From positions 693,021 to 757,020 of the forward strand of contig OX335642.1 of the NCBI GenBank assembly GCA_946894095.1: a stretch of 64,000 nt of DNA, given 5' to 3'. The notes under the pieces are model-generated. The model made no database searches, had not been told where the DNA came from, and was given only the letters and a program-made list of their open reading frames with translations. This DNA comes from Incurvaria masculella. Its lineage: Eukaryota; Arthropoda; Insecta; Lepidoptera; Incurvariidae. A program made the position numbers and the translations under genes. This document shows positions 54,163 to 64,000 of this stretch, piece by piece; within the stretch, counting starts at the first letter, position 1, and each line of letters starts with the position of its first letter.

Positions 54163-54330
54163 GGTTGTCCCACGACATCTACATTGAAGTATTGTAATCC
54201 GATTTTGAAAATAATTATAAAAAGTTTTTGGTCTGACCATTCGGTCTGAAGCAGGATTCGAACCTGCGACCAAACCTCCACTTCCAAAGGTCCGATTACA
54301 ATGCTTAAATGCAGATATAGTTGGATAACC
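54163..54330. mobile_element. Inverted-repeat MITE carrying a tRNA T-arm
   Basis: Left end GGTTGTCCCACGACATCTAC and right end (reverse complement GGTTATCCAACTATATCTGC) continue inward to ATTGTAATCCGA, giving about 42-base imperfect terminal repeats. Inside, on minus, is CGCAGGTTCGAATCCTGCTT, a paired T-arm like those of tRNAs. Related pieces occur at 1275-1350, 34600-34770 and 52478-52612. Confidence 0.65.
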
Positions 54331-54617
54331 TCTAATTATTTTACTTCTTTAATATATTAGTATTATTATTTTCGGGACGCCCAAGGCCCTTTATAAATAT
54401 GTCAAATCAAAGTTGTGGTGGGGAGATATCTGTATAGGTCAATAGTTGTTTTAGTGTGAGTAAAAATTTGAAGTGGTAAACTATTTTCCGTTGGTGCACA
54501 CTGAATGGCACTGTCCAAAACGGTGGAAAATGATAATATTTACATTTGGTTTTGAGATGAGGCAGCTCAATAAAGCCGTGTCCACATTGCGTGCAAGAAT
54601 CTCTAATGAGCGACAGT
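54331..54617. other. Unassigned DNA
   Basis: A short spacer between the inverted-repeat MITE and MITE-2 with no recognised content. Confidence 0.4.
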
Positions 54618-55097
54618 TTAAGGCGCTAGGACTAGCCAACTACTCGCGCCATACAAATGCACTTTTTAACAAATGTAATAATATGTAGTGAAACGCTTCA
54701 GCAAATCCAAATAGAACTCCAGACTGATAATGGATTGTTAATATTTTTTATTCCATCATTTATTTAAATAATAATAAAAATAAAAAAGTTGATTTTTCTC
54801 ATTAGAAATCTGAAAGTCATTCGATTTTTGTAGATATAAGCAAAAACAGCATATATGCATAAACAAAAAATTCCATTTGCTTTTAGATTTCTACATTTAG
54901 TCAAAAAAGTTCGGAAATGGACACCGTTTCCGCAATGTATTTTGTATAGAAAAAGGAAACATACATTAACGAAAATCATTCGATTCCTAGACAAGGAATC
55001 ATATATTGTAAGGATGACACTTATAATCGTCAGACTTAGTTAGTTTACTTGGGGTGCCTCGTCTAACTTTGCGATTTGGCTAGTACCAGGCCCTTAA
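54618..55097. mobile_element. TTAA-flanked MITE-2, copy 2
   Basis: TTAA at 54618-54621 and 55094-55097. Same terminal repeats and interior as 14359-14837, same orientation and almost the same length (480 versus 479). The few differences include GAAAGTCATTCG versus GAAAGTAATTCG, and the small indel at TTTTTTGATTCC versus TTTTTTATTCC. Confidence 0.8.
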
Positions 55098-56099
55098 ATT
55101 AGAACAATACGTCGTCGGACTAACATTTAGCGGTTATAATTATTCGACAATAATGCTACAACACAATGTTATATCACTCTTTCGTTCTCACATCCATAGC
55201 CCATCTTACAAACGATTGCGAGTTTATTGTTTTTTGTTAGTATACTACTAGGTATACTACACGAACAGCGTAAAGGGCACAACGTCATGTGTATTTTTAA
55301 AATAAATTATATTAAATGCGAAAATTCAAGACAGTATAAGGACAAACTACAAAGTATTTTGCCTTTAAAGATTATATTAAAATAATTATAATAGGTATAC
55401 CTTGAAATCTGATGAAAACTTATTATGTATATGTATGTCGCAGTGAAATAGAAAAAGAGATGTCTTATCCTAATTCAATAATCCATGTAAGGCTCTTTGA
55501 CTGCAATGTTATCCATTTAAAATGTTGGTATAAGGAACAATAGACAACCAGGATTTAGTTTTTTTTTATAATTTAATTGTTATGACATTATAATTTTCGA
55601 ATTTATTACAATGCTCTACGAACATATGAAAATACATACTCGGTGTTCTTAAATGTCAAGCATATTTTTTTCTTGACGCGTTGGAATGCACGTTGGACAT
55701 GGCCCTTCATCTCAAAGTTCGCTGCGTTAGCTTGATAATTTATCCCAGACTGAGGCGTCGGGTTCTTCGAGCTGTGAACACGCTTCGAAGGTTATTAGAA
55801 AATATCATAAATAATTCATCAGGTATTCGTTAGTTGAAGGACTTTCTAAAGATAGCTCGAAATTTTAAAATTGACAAACAACGCTGTTCGCTTGTAAAGA
55901 TCGGATAATATCAATAAAACGTCCTTTAATTTTGTATTTTACAATGTTAGTGTAGTTTTCAGATGAATTCTTACGGAATCGTATTGAAATCGTGGTAATG
56001 GTAATTTAACAGTGCGCCTCATGTGTTTTTGTTTCCGTATTAATTGTGTGTATTAGGCTGCATTAGGAGTAGACATTTTTAGAAAGTATAGTTTGCACA
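55098..56099. other. Unassigned DNA
   Basis: About 1 kb AT-rich without a supported gene or named repeat. A GC-richer patch lies at 55670-55790. Confidence 0.4.
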
Positions 56100-56572
56100 C
56101 AAAAAAACAGACAAGTGCGAATCTAACTCGCGTACCTTCAAAATTTTTGTGAACATACTTTGTGTACCATGACAAAAAAAATCACGGAATACAATTAAAA
56201 ATTAACGATTTTGGTATTTTTCCATTACTTTTGCCGTGAAACCTTACTTCTCATATTTCGCATATTTCATGATTCCAGTCAACGAGAACTAATCGGTTTT
56301 AGTTTATTTCTATAAAATTGTATTCAAATCATATTATAGGTGTTTGTTTATGCCAAAATATGTGGTATAAATAGGTGCATATTTTGTAGCGTTGACTTTG
56401 ATGCTTGAGGTTTTTATAGCCTTAATGGACCATAGACCTAAGAATTTGATATTAATTCCACGTGGTTCCCAGAAAAGAAAAGACAGATAGACAGACAGAC
56501 AGACAGACGAACAACCAAATAATCGCTTTTGGGTTTTTCCTTTTAAGGAACAAAAAACCCTATAAATGCACT
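56100..56572 (+). repeat. Lepidopteran CAAGTGCGAGTC...(GACA)n repeat
   Basis: Begins AACAGACAAGTGCGAATCTA, carries an (AGAC)n run at 56484-56510 and ends GGTTTTTCCTTTTAAGGAAC. This layout belongs to a common lepidopteran repeat related to the GGGTTCCGTACC type. Diverged. Confidence 0.5.
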
Positions 56573-58154
56573 TTAAACACATTGTTAAATATAATAACTT
56601 TGTTTGTATAAATTCTTGGCCTCTCTTGAAGATCTTAATTTAAATTTTGATGGTATTTTCCAATTATTCTCAATTTTTTGTAAGATCTACATAAATTCAA
56701 CCAGAACCACTTTCAGAACGGTTAAGCCTATCGCAAGCGATAAAATATAAGCCTGTCCTCAGGCTTGAGTAACGGTGAAATAAAATATCCCATAAATTTT
56801 CGTAAAGAAAATCGCCGGACAAACCTCCATGTTCACGGAGACCGTATGTATGTGTGTACGTACGTATGTATGTATGTATGTGTGTACGTGCGTATGTATG
56901 TATGACGAAGGTCCTCTGAAAGGTGTGGCTTTGGCCGTGGCTCTGCGACTGATAGCCGCGCCAATATCGGTTTAGTGTTGTTCACTAGCCTGCTATCGAG
57001 AGTTAACGTAAATTTTATAAATATACTTTATTTTGATATTCTATGCAGTCTGGATTGTTTAAGGTATGGTATGTAGGTATTGGTAATATAAAAAAAATGT
57101 TTTATATCTCGTGATCGTGATCACTAAAAGATAATATTTATTTTTATTAACTAAACAAATAGCCGTAAAAAAAATTTAAAAAACTACCAATCAAATAATT
57201 CATACATTTTGCTTAATTTTTACTAATATTAACAAATTCTGATCAATACATATTCCTATATTGCGATGACGGTATATAGACAGCTTGAACCTTCGTAAAG
57301 GGCATGAGATAACTTTTGCGGCTTAAATTAAACTCTAAGAGGGTAAAATAAAAAATTTGTATGGGGAACTCATATAATATCCAGGAAATAATTCGGCTCG
57401 ACATCAGTCCAAAACGACATTGACCCAAGAGGAGTCGGTCCCCTCAGCTAGTTTTTGCTGTGAACAGTTACCATATACATTTTCGAGATGATTTTCAAAA
57501 ACGTTTTTTTAGGTTACAAGTTGAATATGTATAATAATAGGTGGAATATGTTCATATTGGCACGAAAAACTTAAGTGTTGGATACCTACTAATGAAATTA
57601 TAAAAAAAAATCTACCATGATTATTAAAAACCCGAAATCGTTGTTTTACTAAACACCTGACACTATCGATACTTCGCCTCACTACAATCGATTGCCCATT
57701 ACCCACTCGACAAAGACAACGCCACGCCCCTGCAGTAACCACGGCTCGAGTATCGACAATCTGTTCCACGCACGGCGCATCACTACGTGGGCAGGTCCCG
57801 AGGTAATTTATAGCGTTTTATTTAGCGCAGACCGTGTCTCGTAGTGTAGTGGTAAGCTCGATAACTTTGGGCGTCTAGATCAGGTTACCGGATAAGTAAT
57901 AGCTTCTTCGGAAGTTTTTATTTCGGGAAGAGGCTCTTTTCATAGAGGCTGTGGTAGAACAGGATTGTTTGGGATCGGTGAGTTTTTACTATTGATTTTA
58001 ACAGGGGCTTATGAGTAAGCTATGATATTAGAGTAGACTAGAGCTTTTAGACTAAGGTAACTAAAATCAATTCGTGTGTGAATGCGGCCTTAGGAATTCC
58101 TGATTTACACTAACCATATTATCGGTACCGTCTAAACTTATTCAAATATTTTTT
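56573..58154. other. Unassigned DNA with a microsatellite and tRNA-like start
   Basis: 56845-56905 is a compound (GTAT/GTGT)n microsatellite. About 57835-57895 begins GTCTCGTAGTGTAGTGGTAA, resembling a tRNA D-arm/A-box, but no T-arm follows, so it is not a tRNA gene. 57408-57460 shares CAGTCCAAAACGACATTGAC with 19433. No protein gene is supported. Confidence 0.45.
56845..56905. repeat. (GTAT)n compound microsatellite
   Basis: Imperfect GTATGTATGTGTGTACGTAC-type repetition over about 60 bases. Confidence 0.85.
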
Positions 58155-58250
58155 TTCACTGCACATGAGTGGTTTATACCGAACATACTGTCATGATATA
58201 AGATTAACTCACCTCATCGAAACTAGGTCACATGCCAGAACCTTATTACT
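58155..58250 (-). mobile_element. SINE-A 3' fragment
   Basis: On plus: ACTGCACATGAGTGG, TACTGTCATGATAT, AACTAGGTCACATGCCAGAA, the body end in antisense. Strongly diverged. Confidence 0.55.
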
Positions 58251-58742
58251 TTGTTTTTATTCAAATTCAAATTCCATGCAATGTTGAATTAAACTTACGG
58301 TTTTTTTAATATGACTTTCTTTATAAGGTATTCGGAAAAAGGGGTTATAGGGCTAAAGGGACTGAAGTTTTTATTAAAATTACTCAGCTTGTAAACAAGC
58401 TCCCGTGTTCTTTAAAAATTACTGTATACATACGTTATGTTAAGAGGCTCTTCGGTGCCCGAATCATAACTGCGAATTTATAACACCTATTTAAATGAAT
58501 ATTGTATTATCAGGGAACCCCTGTCGGGTTGCAGCCGTGATGATACGTTATTTAGGCGAGTGCGGCAGAGGCGGTGAAATATCGCCGCCATATTATAGCG
58601 TCGCTTCAGGGATTTTCGTGTCATTTTCGTACAATGAGAGCGGGCTTCGCGCGCTTTTCTGGGTAATCCTGGGAAGGAAGCGAGGGTCAACTTGAAAGGT
58701 GCACGGTACATGTGTAAGTGTTGGAATGGGGGCCCACCGTTC
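58251..58742. other. Unassigned DNA
   Basis: Overlapping short frames on both strands in a GC-richer patch (58520-58690) show no domain. Confidence 0.4.
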
Positions 58743-59077
58743 TTAAGGTGGGCCTTCCCGCTCAACTCCCCATACGAACGTGGAATGAAGATCATGGGCA
58801 TACTTCTTGCCAGAGATCCAAAGTTGTGCGCGCGGTCGATGACTACAGCGGTCGTGATTTACTTTTAGCTATAAGTCGTTTTGTAATTTAATGTTCGTAA
58901 ATCTTACCAAATCACACATATCACACTATGGACATTGTCTGCTTTGTAGACATGATGCATCCTCCTCATCACGGGGTCTGTCATTTTCTTTGAAACAGAG
59001 AAGGTCCTAGAGCTTAATAGCACGGTTTTGTACCGTGCCCGCGAATGAGTTAGTCCCGCCGAGAAGGGCCACCTTAA
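58743..59077. mobile_element. TTAA-flanked MITE-1, short copy
   Basis: TTAA at 58743-58746 and 59074-59077. Left GGTGGGCCTTCCCGC and right (reverse complement) GGTGGCCCTTCTCGGCGGG. It shares internal blocks with 12086-12631 (GACTACAGCGGTCGTG, GAAACAGAGAAGGTCC, TTTTGTACCGTGCCC) but lacks about 210 bases of the long copy's interior. Confidence 0.8.
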
Positions 59078-59460
59078 GGTATGTATGCCCCGGTTTTTTG
59101 CAGCGAAAACCTAGACGGAATTTAAGGTATACGGCACTAAGATACTAAATAAATAAGTAAATTCACTGCGCGGTCTGTTACATATTGAGTCGTGTTTTTA
59201 GCTTTTACGCAAAAAGATATCGATGTTGAGGATGTTTCATGAATGAACTGAAAACGTATTTAAAAATACATGGAAAATTATATTTCATAATTGCCTTGTT
59301 AGCACATTACCTGAAGTGGTGTAACTGTTGCATGCCTACACTGTGTTATAGTCATAGAGGACAATGATCTTTTATAGTGAGGACGGCAATATGTAGGTAT
59401 GTTCAATCTTTGCAGTCGATGTCCGCTAATAAATGTATGTATAATCATACACCGTGTTAG
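59078..59460. other. Unassigned DNA
   Basis: No gene or recognised repeat. Confidence 0.4.
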
Positions 59461-59620
59461 TAGAAGTGTTTGAAAAATGTTACGGCTTTTTACGGGGCAG
59501 GAAGAGACATTCTCAACGGGCTGAATGATTAGTCGGATAATGTCTCTTTCTGCCGCGTAAAAAGCCGTAACATTTTTCAAACATGTCTAACGACCGCGAT
59601 AATCTCAAAAGTGTTAGAAG
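59461..59620 (-). mobile_element. Asymmetric long-hairpin element, copy 2
   Basis: Inverted relative to 30826-30946. The arms here are longer (about 45-50 bases, including GTTACGGCTTTTTACG and GAGACATT), with the 30-base non-palindromic extension (GACCGCGATAATCTCAAAAG on plus) on the right. TAGAAG occurs at both ends (59461-59466 and 59615-59620), a possible target duplication. Confidence 0.7.
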
Positions 59621-60930
59621 AAGGCCTAGATTACGGAAGGGGGGAGTGGAGGAGAACCCACATTCCGCGAAAGGATTGGTTACTACGAGTAGTTCATCAT
59701 ATTTCTTATTACAGCCTTCTTTCTTAAATGAATACGTTACAACTTACTATTTTCCCATTTCGGGGCAAAAGTTCGAGTCCAGTCCAGCAGGCCAGTCACG
59801 ATAAAAAGCTAGTTACTTGGAGGCTTCGTTAAGGCCTGCTAGCGAGTGAAATACAGCGAAAAAGTTCTAACCGTGTGGTAACTAGCGGTCGCGATTACAA
59901 CCGATGCCCGAGGCAGGACTCGTGGGAAACTTTTAATTTTCTCAAAGGCACCGCTCGGGCCCGAAGTTCTGGTTCCAGATAACATTCCACGTGAAGCGTG
60001 TGAAAAAGTTTCTTTATGAGACTATCTGCAGTCCAACTAAGCAGAAAATTAGATGTGGCGGTGGATAGTATTGCCAGAATATGCTGGCACGGCCACTTGT
60101 AGTACTTATGAGATGGAAGCAGCACAACAGTTACAATCAAAGCGAAAAAGAAGTCGCAATAAACTTCGCTGAAATAAAAAAACATTATTAACTTATTCAT
60201 TGCTTATATTGCCTACAAATAATTACATCGCTAATCCCATTGAGTACTAACTTCTATACTTCTTTTTCTAAACTAAGACCTTAAGCCGAAATTAGCCTAT
60301 ACGTAAAACTCTAAATTAATTAAATGCTTTTTGTTAGCTTCACAAAACCCTCAGATTAGAATTAGCGTGTGTTTGGGCCACTTCAAAATCTTTCTCACAT
60401 TTTAAAAGAAGGCATTCCAATTGACCGGAAACGCTTCAGCATGCATGGACTTAATTTTTTACCTACCGCATGCATGTGACAGTTACCAAAAACGTAAGCA
60501 GCGCGCGAATACAGCTCGCTGCCAGTGCTTCCTGTTCCGTTTGAATCGCGAGACGCGCCACATGTCCTCGAGTGAACGTATTCTTTGAACATTATAATTT
60601 TGGACGTTTTTACCTCCTAGGAGTGTTTTGTGACCTCTCAACAACGAACGATCTAGTGAACCTGTGATAAGACATTTGGATCGCAGTGCGCGAACCACCA
60701 CGCTGGTGTGTTCGCCCACATTCACCAGAAACCCAAGGCCTTGGTGTGCTGAGGACGGATGCCATCAACCTGTGAGTGTTTTCCAAGGATGTCTTTTGGT
60801 TTGTCGTATTTTTGAGTGTGTCGAAGACTAGAAGTGGTTCTGTTTCAACCCGCCTTCCTATCTATTTGCAATAAAATAATTTACTCAACAACCGCATTTC
60901 TTAGAGTCCTCTGTGGCTCATACACCCCAA
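59621..60930. other. Unassigned DNA, probably including a BEL/Pao 5' LTR
   Basis: No host gene is supported. The LTR of the BEL/Pao element should lie towards the right of this stretch. A candidate primer-binding site, TGGTCCTATCGTGCC, is at about 60933-60947, preceded by CATACACCCCAAAA. The LTR start cannot be fixed without the 3' LTR, which is outside the window. Confidence 0.35.
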
Positions 60931-63900
60931 AATGGTCCTATCGTGCCTGGATGAATAATCTTAATCACCTATGGATAGTAAAATTATTCGAAGTTTGCAT
61001 ACTTCATTCCCGCTGTAACCTCGTTTGGTTATAAATTTTACTACCTATTTTTATTCGTCTGCTTATACGTTTGAATGTACCACGTCGTTCAATCTAAATT
61101 TCGTATCGAATAAACTGCATAACCTAAACGGTAAAGAAAGATATAATTAATTAAATCCAGTAAAAATTGTTGTAAACAACCTAATAATATTGTATGCAGA
61201 TCTCACTCCTAGTTTCATTCCTATTACGTTCATTTTCGCTTGCGCGCGGATCAGTGTTTCAGATTAAAGTCGAGTTCACCTCGTGCTCGAGTTGTGTCTA
61301 CCTACATATTACATATTATTTGCTACAATATTTCACCGCCTATTATTCCATTTGCTATTGTAATATTGCCGCTCGCAATTAATCTTTAACGGATCAGCAT
61401 TTATTTTATTTTATTTCTTCCGCTATATTTATTTTTATAAATCCGCTATGGGTAAAGATAAGGAAGAGGTTGCTCCTCCCAAGGTGAGATTATTAGAAGC
61501 CCGCGTTCAAACATTTTTCAACTGCTTGCAAAATACATACGATGCATCCCGCAATATATCCTCAAAGGAATTGCAGAACCGGTTTCTCAATACTGCGTGT
61601 AATATTGAACAGCTGAGATCGGATTACTTGAAGTCAGTTGATGAACTGAACTTGGAAAAAATGCAATATGACCCTGAATTTGATCCGGAGTATAATGCCT
61701 TTATTGCCTTCGAAGATGTTTATTCTGCGATTAAAAGAACAATGCAAGAATTGAAAGGACAAGTCAGAGAAAACGTTGGGAATAAGCCTACATTAAAATT
61801 GCCGCCCATTAATTTGACTACTTTTGATGGTGAGCTGAAAAATTGGCCTACGTTTTTCGAATGCTATAACAACGCTGTTCATAACAATACAAGTTTGAAC
61901 AACTCAGATAAGGTGTTTTACCTAATCGGCGTTCTTTCAAAGTCAGCATTAACCAGCATTTCAGATATTCCACCAACCGCAGATAATTATATGCTCATTT
62001 ATTCTACCTTGGTTGACAAATACCAAGATATCCGCTCACTCGCAACAACTTATTTGCAACAAATTATCAACATGAAACCGCTGACTTCAGCATCAGCTGA
62101 TAGTCTCAATCATTTTCTCGACAAATTTTCATCTTCAATCTGCGCCTTTGATAGGTTAAATATGAAGGACAAAAAAGATTTTATTTTTCTATTTTTGGCT
62201 TTGCAAAAAATTGATAAAGAAACTGCTCGACTTTTCGAAAATTCCGTGAGATCAGAAAAACTTCCGACTTACGAAAGTTTAATAAGGTTCATTAAAGAAC
62301 AGGTAAAAATTAATGAACGGACAGATGGCAGTTCATTTCCTTCGTCAAGTTATAATAAAAATAACTCTCATAAATATTCTGCTCCACCCGTTCCCAAAAT
62401 CGTTAAACCAAAACCTACAAAATCTTTTGTCACTTCAAATAAAACCAATGTTTGCTCGTTGTGTTCGGAATCTGGACACGAACAGTTTTATCGCTGTCCG
62501 GAATTTTTAAAATTAAGCCCAAAGGAACGCTATCATGTGGTTAAAACAAATAACAGCTGTTGTAATTGTTTGAGTTTTAATCATAAAACTGCTGCTTGTA
62601 AATCAACAAACCATTGCGGTGTTTGTCAAGCTAAATCGCATCATACACTTTTGCATTTTAATCAAAATGCTTCCGCTGCCGCATTCGAATCCCGAACTCA
62701 CCACAACAGTGAAGATATGACACCCGCCACTGCGCCATTGACGGCCGCTTCCGTTCTCGCTCCGAGTGCATCGAGTGACGATGCCGCGCCACAGATGTCG
62801 CTATGCTCGCATTCAAATACATCGCTGCATCGACCCGCTGAGACCGTGTTACTCGCGACAGCCCGGGTCGTAGTGAAAAATGTAGATGGCGTTGAATACA
62901 CTGTTCGTGCATTAATTGATAATGGGTCTATGAAAGATTTTGTTACAAAAAGGTTATGTGATCGTTTATCATTGAATGTTAGTGCGCTGAACGATCAAAT
63001 AACCGTGAATGGTTTCGGTGGTTCCTCAAAAACTGTAAAGGGTTTTACAAACATTTTAATTCACTCCCGCTTCGATCGTAATATTTCTTTTCAGTTGCAT
63101 CCGCTGGTTGTGGATAATATTACGGACCGCTTACCTACGTCACCTGTCGATAGGTCGATGTTAGACTATCTCGCTCGCACCCCGCTCGCTGATGATACAT
63201 TTTCCGAACCTGGAGAGGTGGAAATGTTAATTGGCGCTAAATGGTTTCCTCGCCTTTTGCTGCCTGGTCAGGTCCGAGGACCACCAGGTACACCTGACGC
63301 TATACAAACTTCGTTAGGTTTTATTTTAATGGGTAATGCTCCCGTTATACATCGCTCGCCCCGCACCGCACGCTCACCCCGCACCGCCCGCTCGCCTTCT
63401 CATGCACTGTGCGCCTTCACCGGCCAGCCGCTGGAAGAGCTAGTGAGAAGTTTTTGGGAAACTGAGGAAGTTTCAACTCCGCGCTCTGAACTGCTCAGTC
63501 AGGAGGAGCAGGCTTGTGAAAATATTTACAAGTCTTCTACGACACGTGATTCCTCGGGTTCTTATACCGTCGCACTGCCATTTAAAACCGATCCTTCAGT
63601 TTTAGGTGACTCAATTGAGAGTTCTGAAAAAAGATTCTTCGCTTTGGAGAAGCGTTTTCAAAAATCTCCTGATTTTCGCACAGCTTACAATAAAATTATG
63701 GAGGAGTATTGTGAAAAGGACTATGTTTCCCCACAATCTCCGAATAATGACGCATCTCAGCCACCTGGCTACGTAATCCCGCACCATGGTGTTGTCCGCG
63801 AGGATAAACTTACTACGAAAACTCGCATTGTATTGGACGCAAGTGCGTGCACAGATACAGGTGTATCACTTAACGATATTTTACATTCGGGGCCAAATTT

Positions 63901-64000
63901 ACAAACAGATTTATTTTTAATTCTTTTGAATTTTCGAATGTTCCGCTTTGCACTGTGCGCTGATGTTGAACAAATGTACTTACGAATAAAGGTACATCCT
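60931..64000 (+). mobile_element. BEL/Pao LTR retrotransposon, 5' part (runs off window)
   Basis: A leader of about 500 bases followed by an uninterrupted gag-pol frame. The left boundary is approximate, set at the candidate primer-binding site. The rest of pol (RT, RNase H, integrase) and the 3' LTR lie beyond the window. Confidence 0.8.
61448..64000 (+). CDS. BEL/Pao Gag-Pol polyprotein, N-terminal 851 codons
   Basis: The ATG at 61448 opens a frame with no stop to the window end. Residues about 115-260 are the Gag domain typical of Pao elements (DUF1759-like: LPPINLTTFDGELKNWPTFF, KVFYLIGVLSKSALTSI). From residue 336 come cysteine/histidine knuckles: CSLCSESGHEQFYRC, CCNCLSFNHKTAAC, CGVCQAKSHH. 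An aspartic protease-like segment starts near residue 470; its active-site triplet reads DNG (D491), where D-S/T-G is usual. LIGAKWFPRLLLPGQVRGP follows. The RT begins near residue 760 with PGYVIPHHGV, TRIVLDASA, LNDILHSGPNL, and motif A CADVEQMYLRI (D839). The frame is intact as far as visible, suggesting a young copy. Intracellular gag and reverse transcription functions; no envelope is visible here. Confidence 0.9.
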   Translation, partial: MGKDKEEVAPPKVRLLEARVQTFFNCLQNTYDASRNISSKELQNRFLNTACNIEQLRSDYLKSVDELNLEKMQYDPEFDPEYNAFIAFEDVYSAIKRTMQELKGQVRENVGNKPTLKLPPINLTTFDGELKNWPTFFECYNNAVHNNTSLNNSDKVFYLIGVLSKSALTSISDIPPTADNYMLIYSTLVDKYQDIRSLATTYLQQIINMKPLTSASADSLNHFLDKFSSSICAFDRLNMKDKKDFIFLFLALQKIDKETARLFENSVRSEKLPTYESLIRFIKEQVKINERTDGSSFPSSSYNKNNSHKYSAPPVPKIVKPKPTKSFVTSNKTNVCSLCSESGHEQFYRCPEFLKLSPKERYHVVKTNNSCCNCLSFNHKTAACKSTNHCGVCQAKSHHTLLHFNQNASAAAFESRTHHNSEDMTPATAPLTAASVLAPSASSDDAAPQMSLCSHSNTSLHRPAETVLLATARVVVKNVDGVEYTVRALIDNGSMKDFVTKRLCDRLSLNVSALNDQITVNGFGGSSKTVKGFTNILIHSRFDRNISFQLHPLVVDNITDRLPTSPVDRSMLDYLARTPLADDTFSEPGEVEMLIGAKWFPRLLLPGQVRGPPGTPDAIQTSLGFILMGNAPVIHRSPRTARSPRTARSPSHALCAFTGQPLEELVRSFWETEEVSTPRSELLSQEEQACENIYKSSTTRDSSGSYTVALPFKTDPSVLGDSIESSEKRFFALEKRFQKSPDFRTAYNKIMEEYCEKDYVSPQSPNNDASQPPGYVIPHHGVVREDKLTTKTRIVLDASACTDTGVSLNDILHSGPNLQTDLFLILLNFRMFRFALCADVEQMYLRIKVHP

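Noticed and set aside
54240..54290. tRNA gene candidate
   Set aside because: Only a T-arm-like segment is present; no D-arm, anticodon arm or acceptor pairing, and it lies inside a MITE.
57835..57895. tRNA gene candidate from an A-box-like start
   Set aside because: No T-arm or B box follows at the expected distance.
62658..62912. Minus frames inside the BEL/Pao gag-pol
   Set aside because: They are antisense shadows of a long open plus frame with recognisable domains.

Overview
The window looks like insect chromosomal DNA, most probably from a moth or butterfly (Lepidoptera). It is AT-rich and packed with interspersed repeats of lepidopteran type: the GGGTTCCGTACC-ended repeat with its internal (GTCC)n block, the ACTAGC...CCCGGCTTCGC type, and the ACGACTTCAAAAAAGG type. 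It also carries CR1-like and Jockey-like LINEs, a mariner relic, TTAA-flanked MITEs and a BEL/Pao element. Species assignment is inference from repeat style. No complete host gene, bacterial operon or CRISPR array is visible.

Only one piece of host coding sequence can be supported: a 168-bp minus-strand exon at 21246-21413. It encodes the first half of an immunoglobulin domain, with an acceptor, a donor and a TACTAAC branch-site match. Both intron phases are 1. Much of the window is therefore probably intron of an immunoglobulin-superfamily adhesion gene, but no second exon could be identified.

Autonomous elements, left to right: a 5'-truncated LINE RT end (7366-8515, +); a 5'-truncated LINE with intact RT (8982-11231, -); an internally deleted mariner (20311-20820, -); a Jockey-like LINE with ORF1 and ORF2, the latter broken by only two nonsense codons (36939-40677, +); a near full-length two-ORF CR1-like LINE whose YADD motif reads YAND (about 44515-49338, +); and the 5' part of a BEL/Pao gag-pol with an 851-codon open frame running off the right edge (61448-64000, +). 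Short relics of one further LINE 3' end recur at about 6060, 15590, 26300 and 35907.

Small non-autonomous elements dominate the rest. SINE-A (name used only here) has about 20 copies or fragments. All share one body and an A-rich tail, but the body is joined to two different Pol III-type heads: a 5S-rRNA-like head in some copies and a tRNA-like head in others. SINE-B has a tRNA-Leu-like head, and two of its copies have direct repeats that define its ends. Two TTAA-flanked MITE families are each present twice (12086-12631 and 58743-59077; 14359-14837 and 54618-55097). A long-hairpin element occurs at 30826-30946 and 59461-59620, the first with a 13-bp direct repeat. Further palindromic elements lie at 42101-42466, 51886-52089 and 54163-54330.

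The most interesting signals are the head-swapped SINE-A family, the SINE-A copy lying next to the branch site of the Ig exon, and the asymmetric hairpin element. Coordinates of diverged repeats are approximate because they were read by eye.
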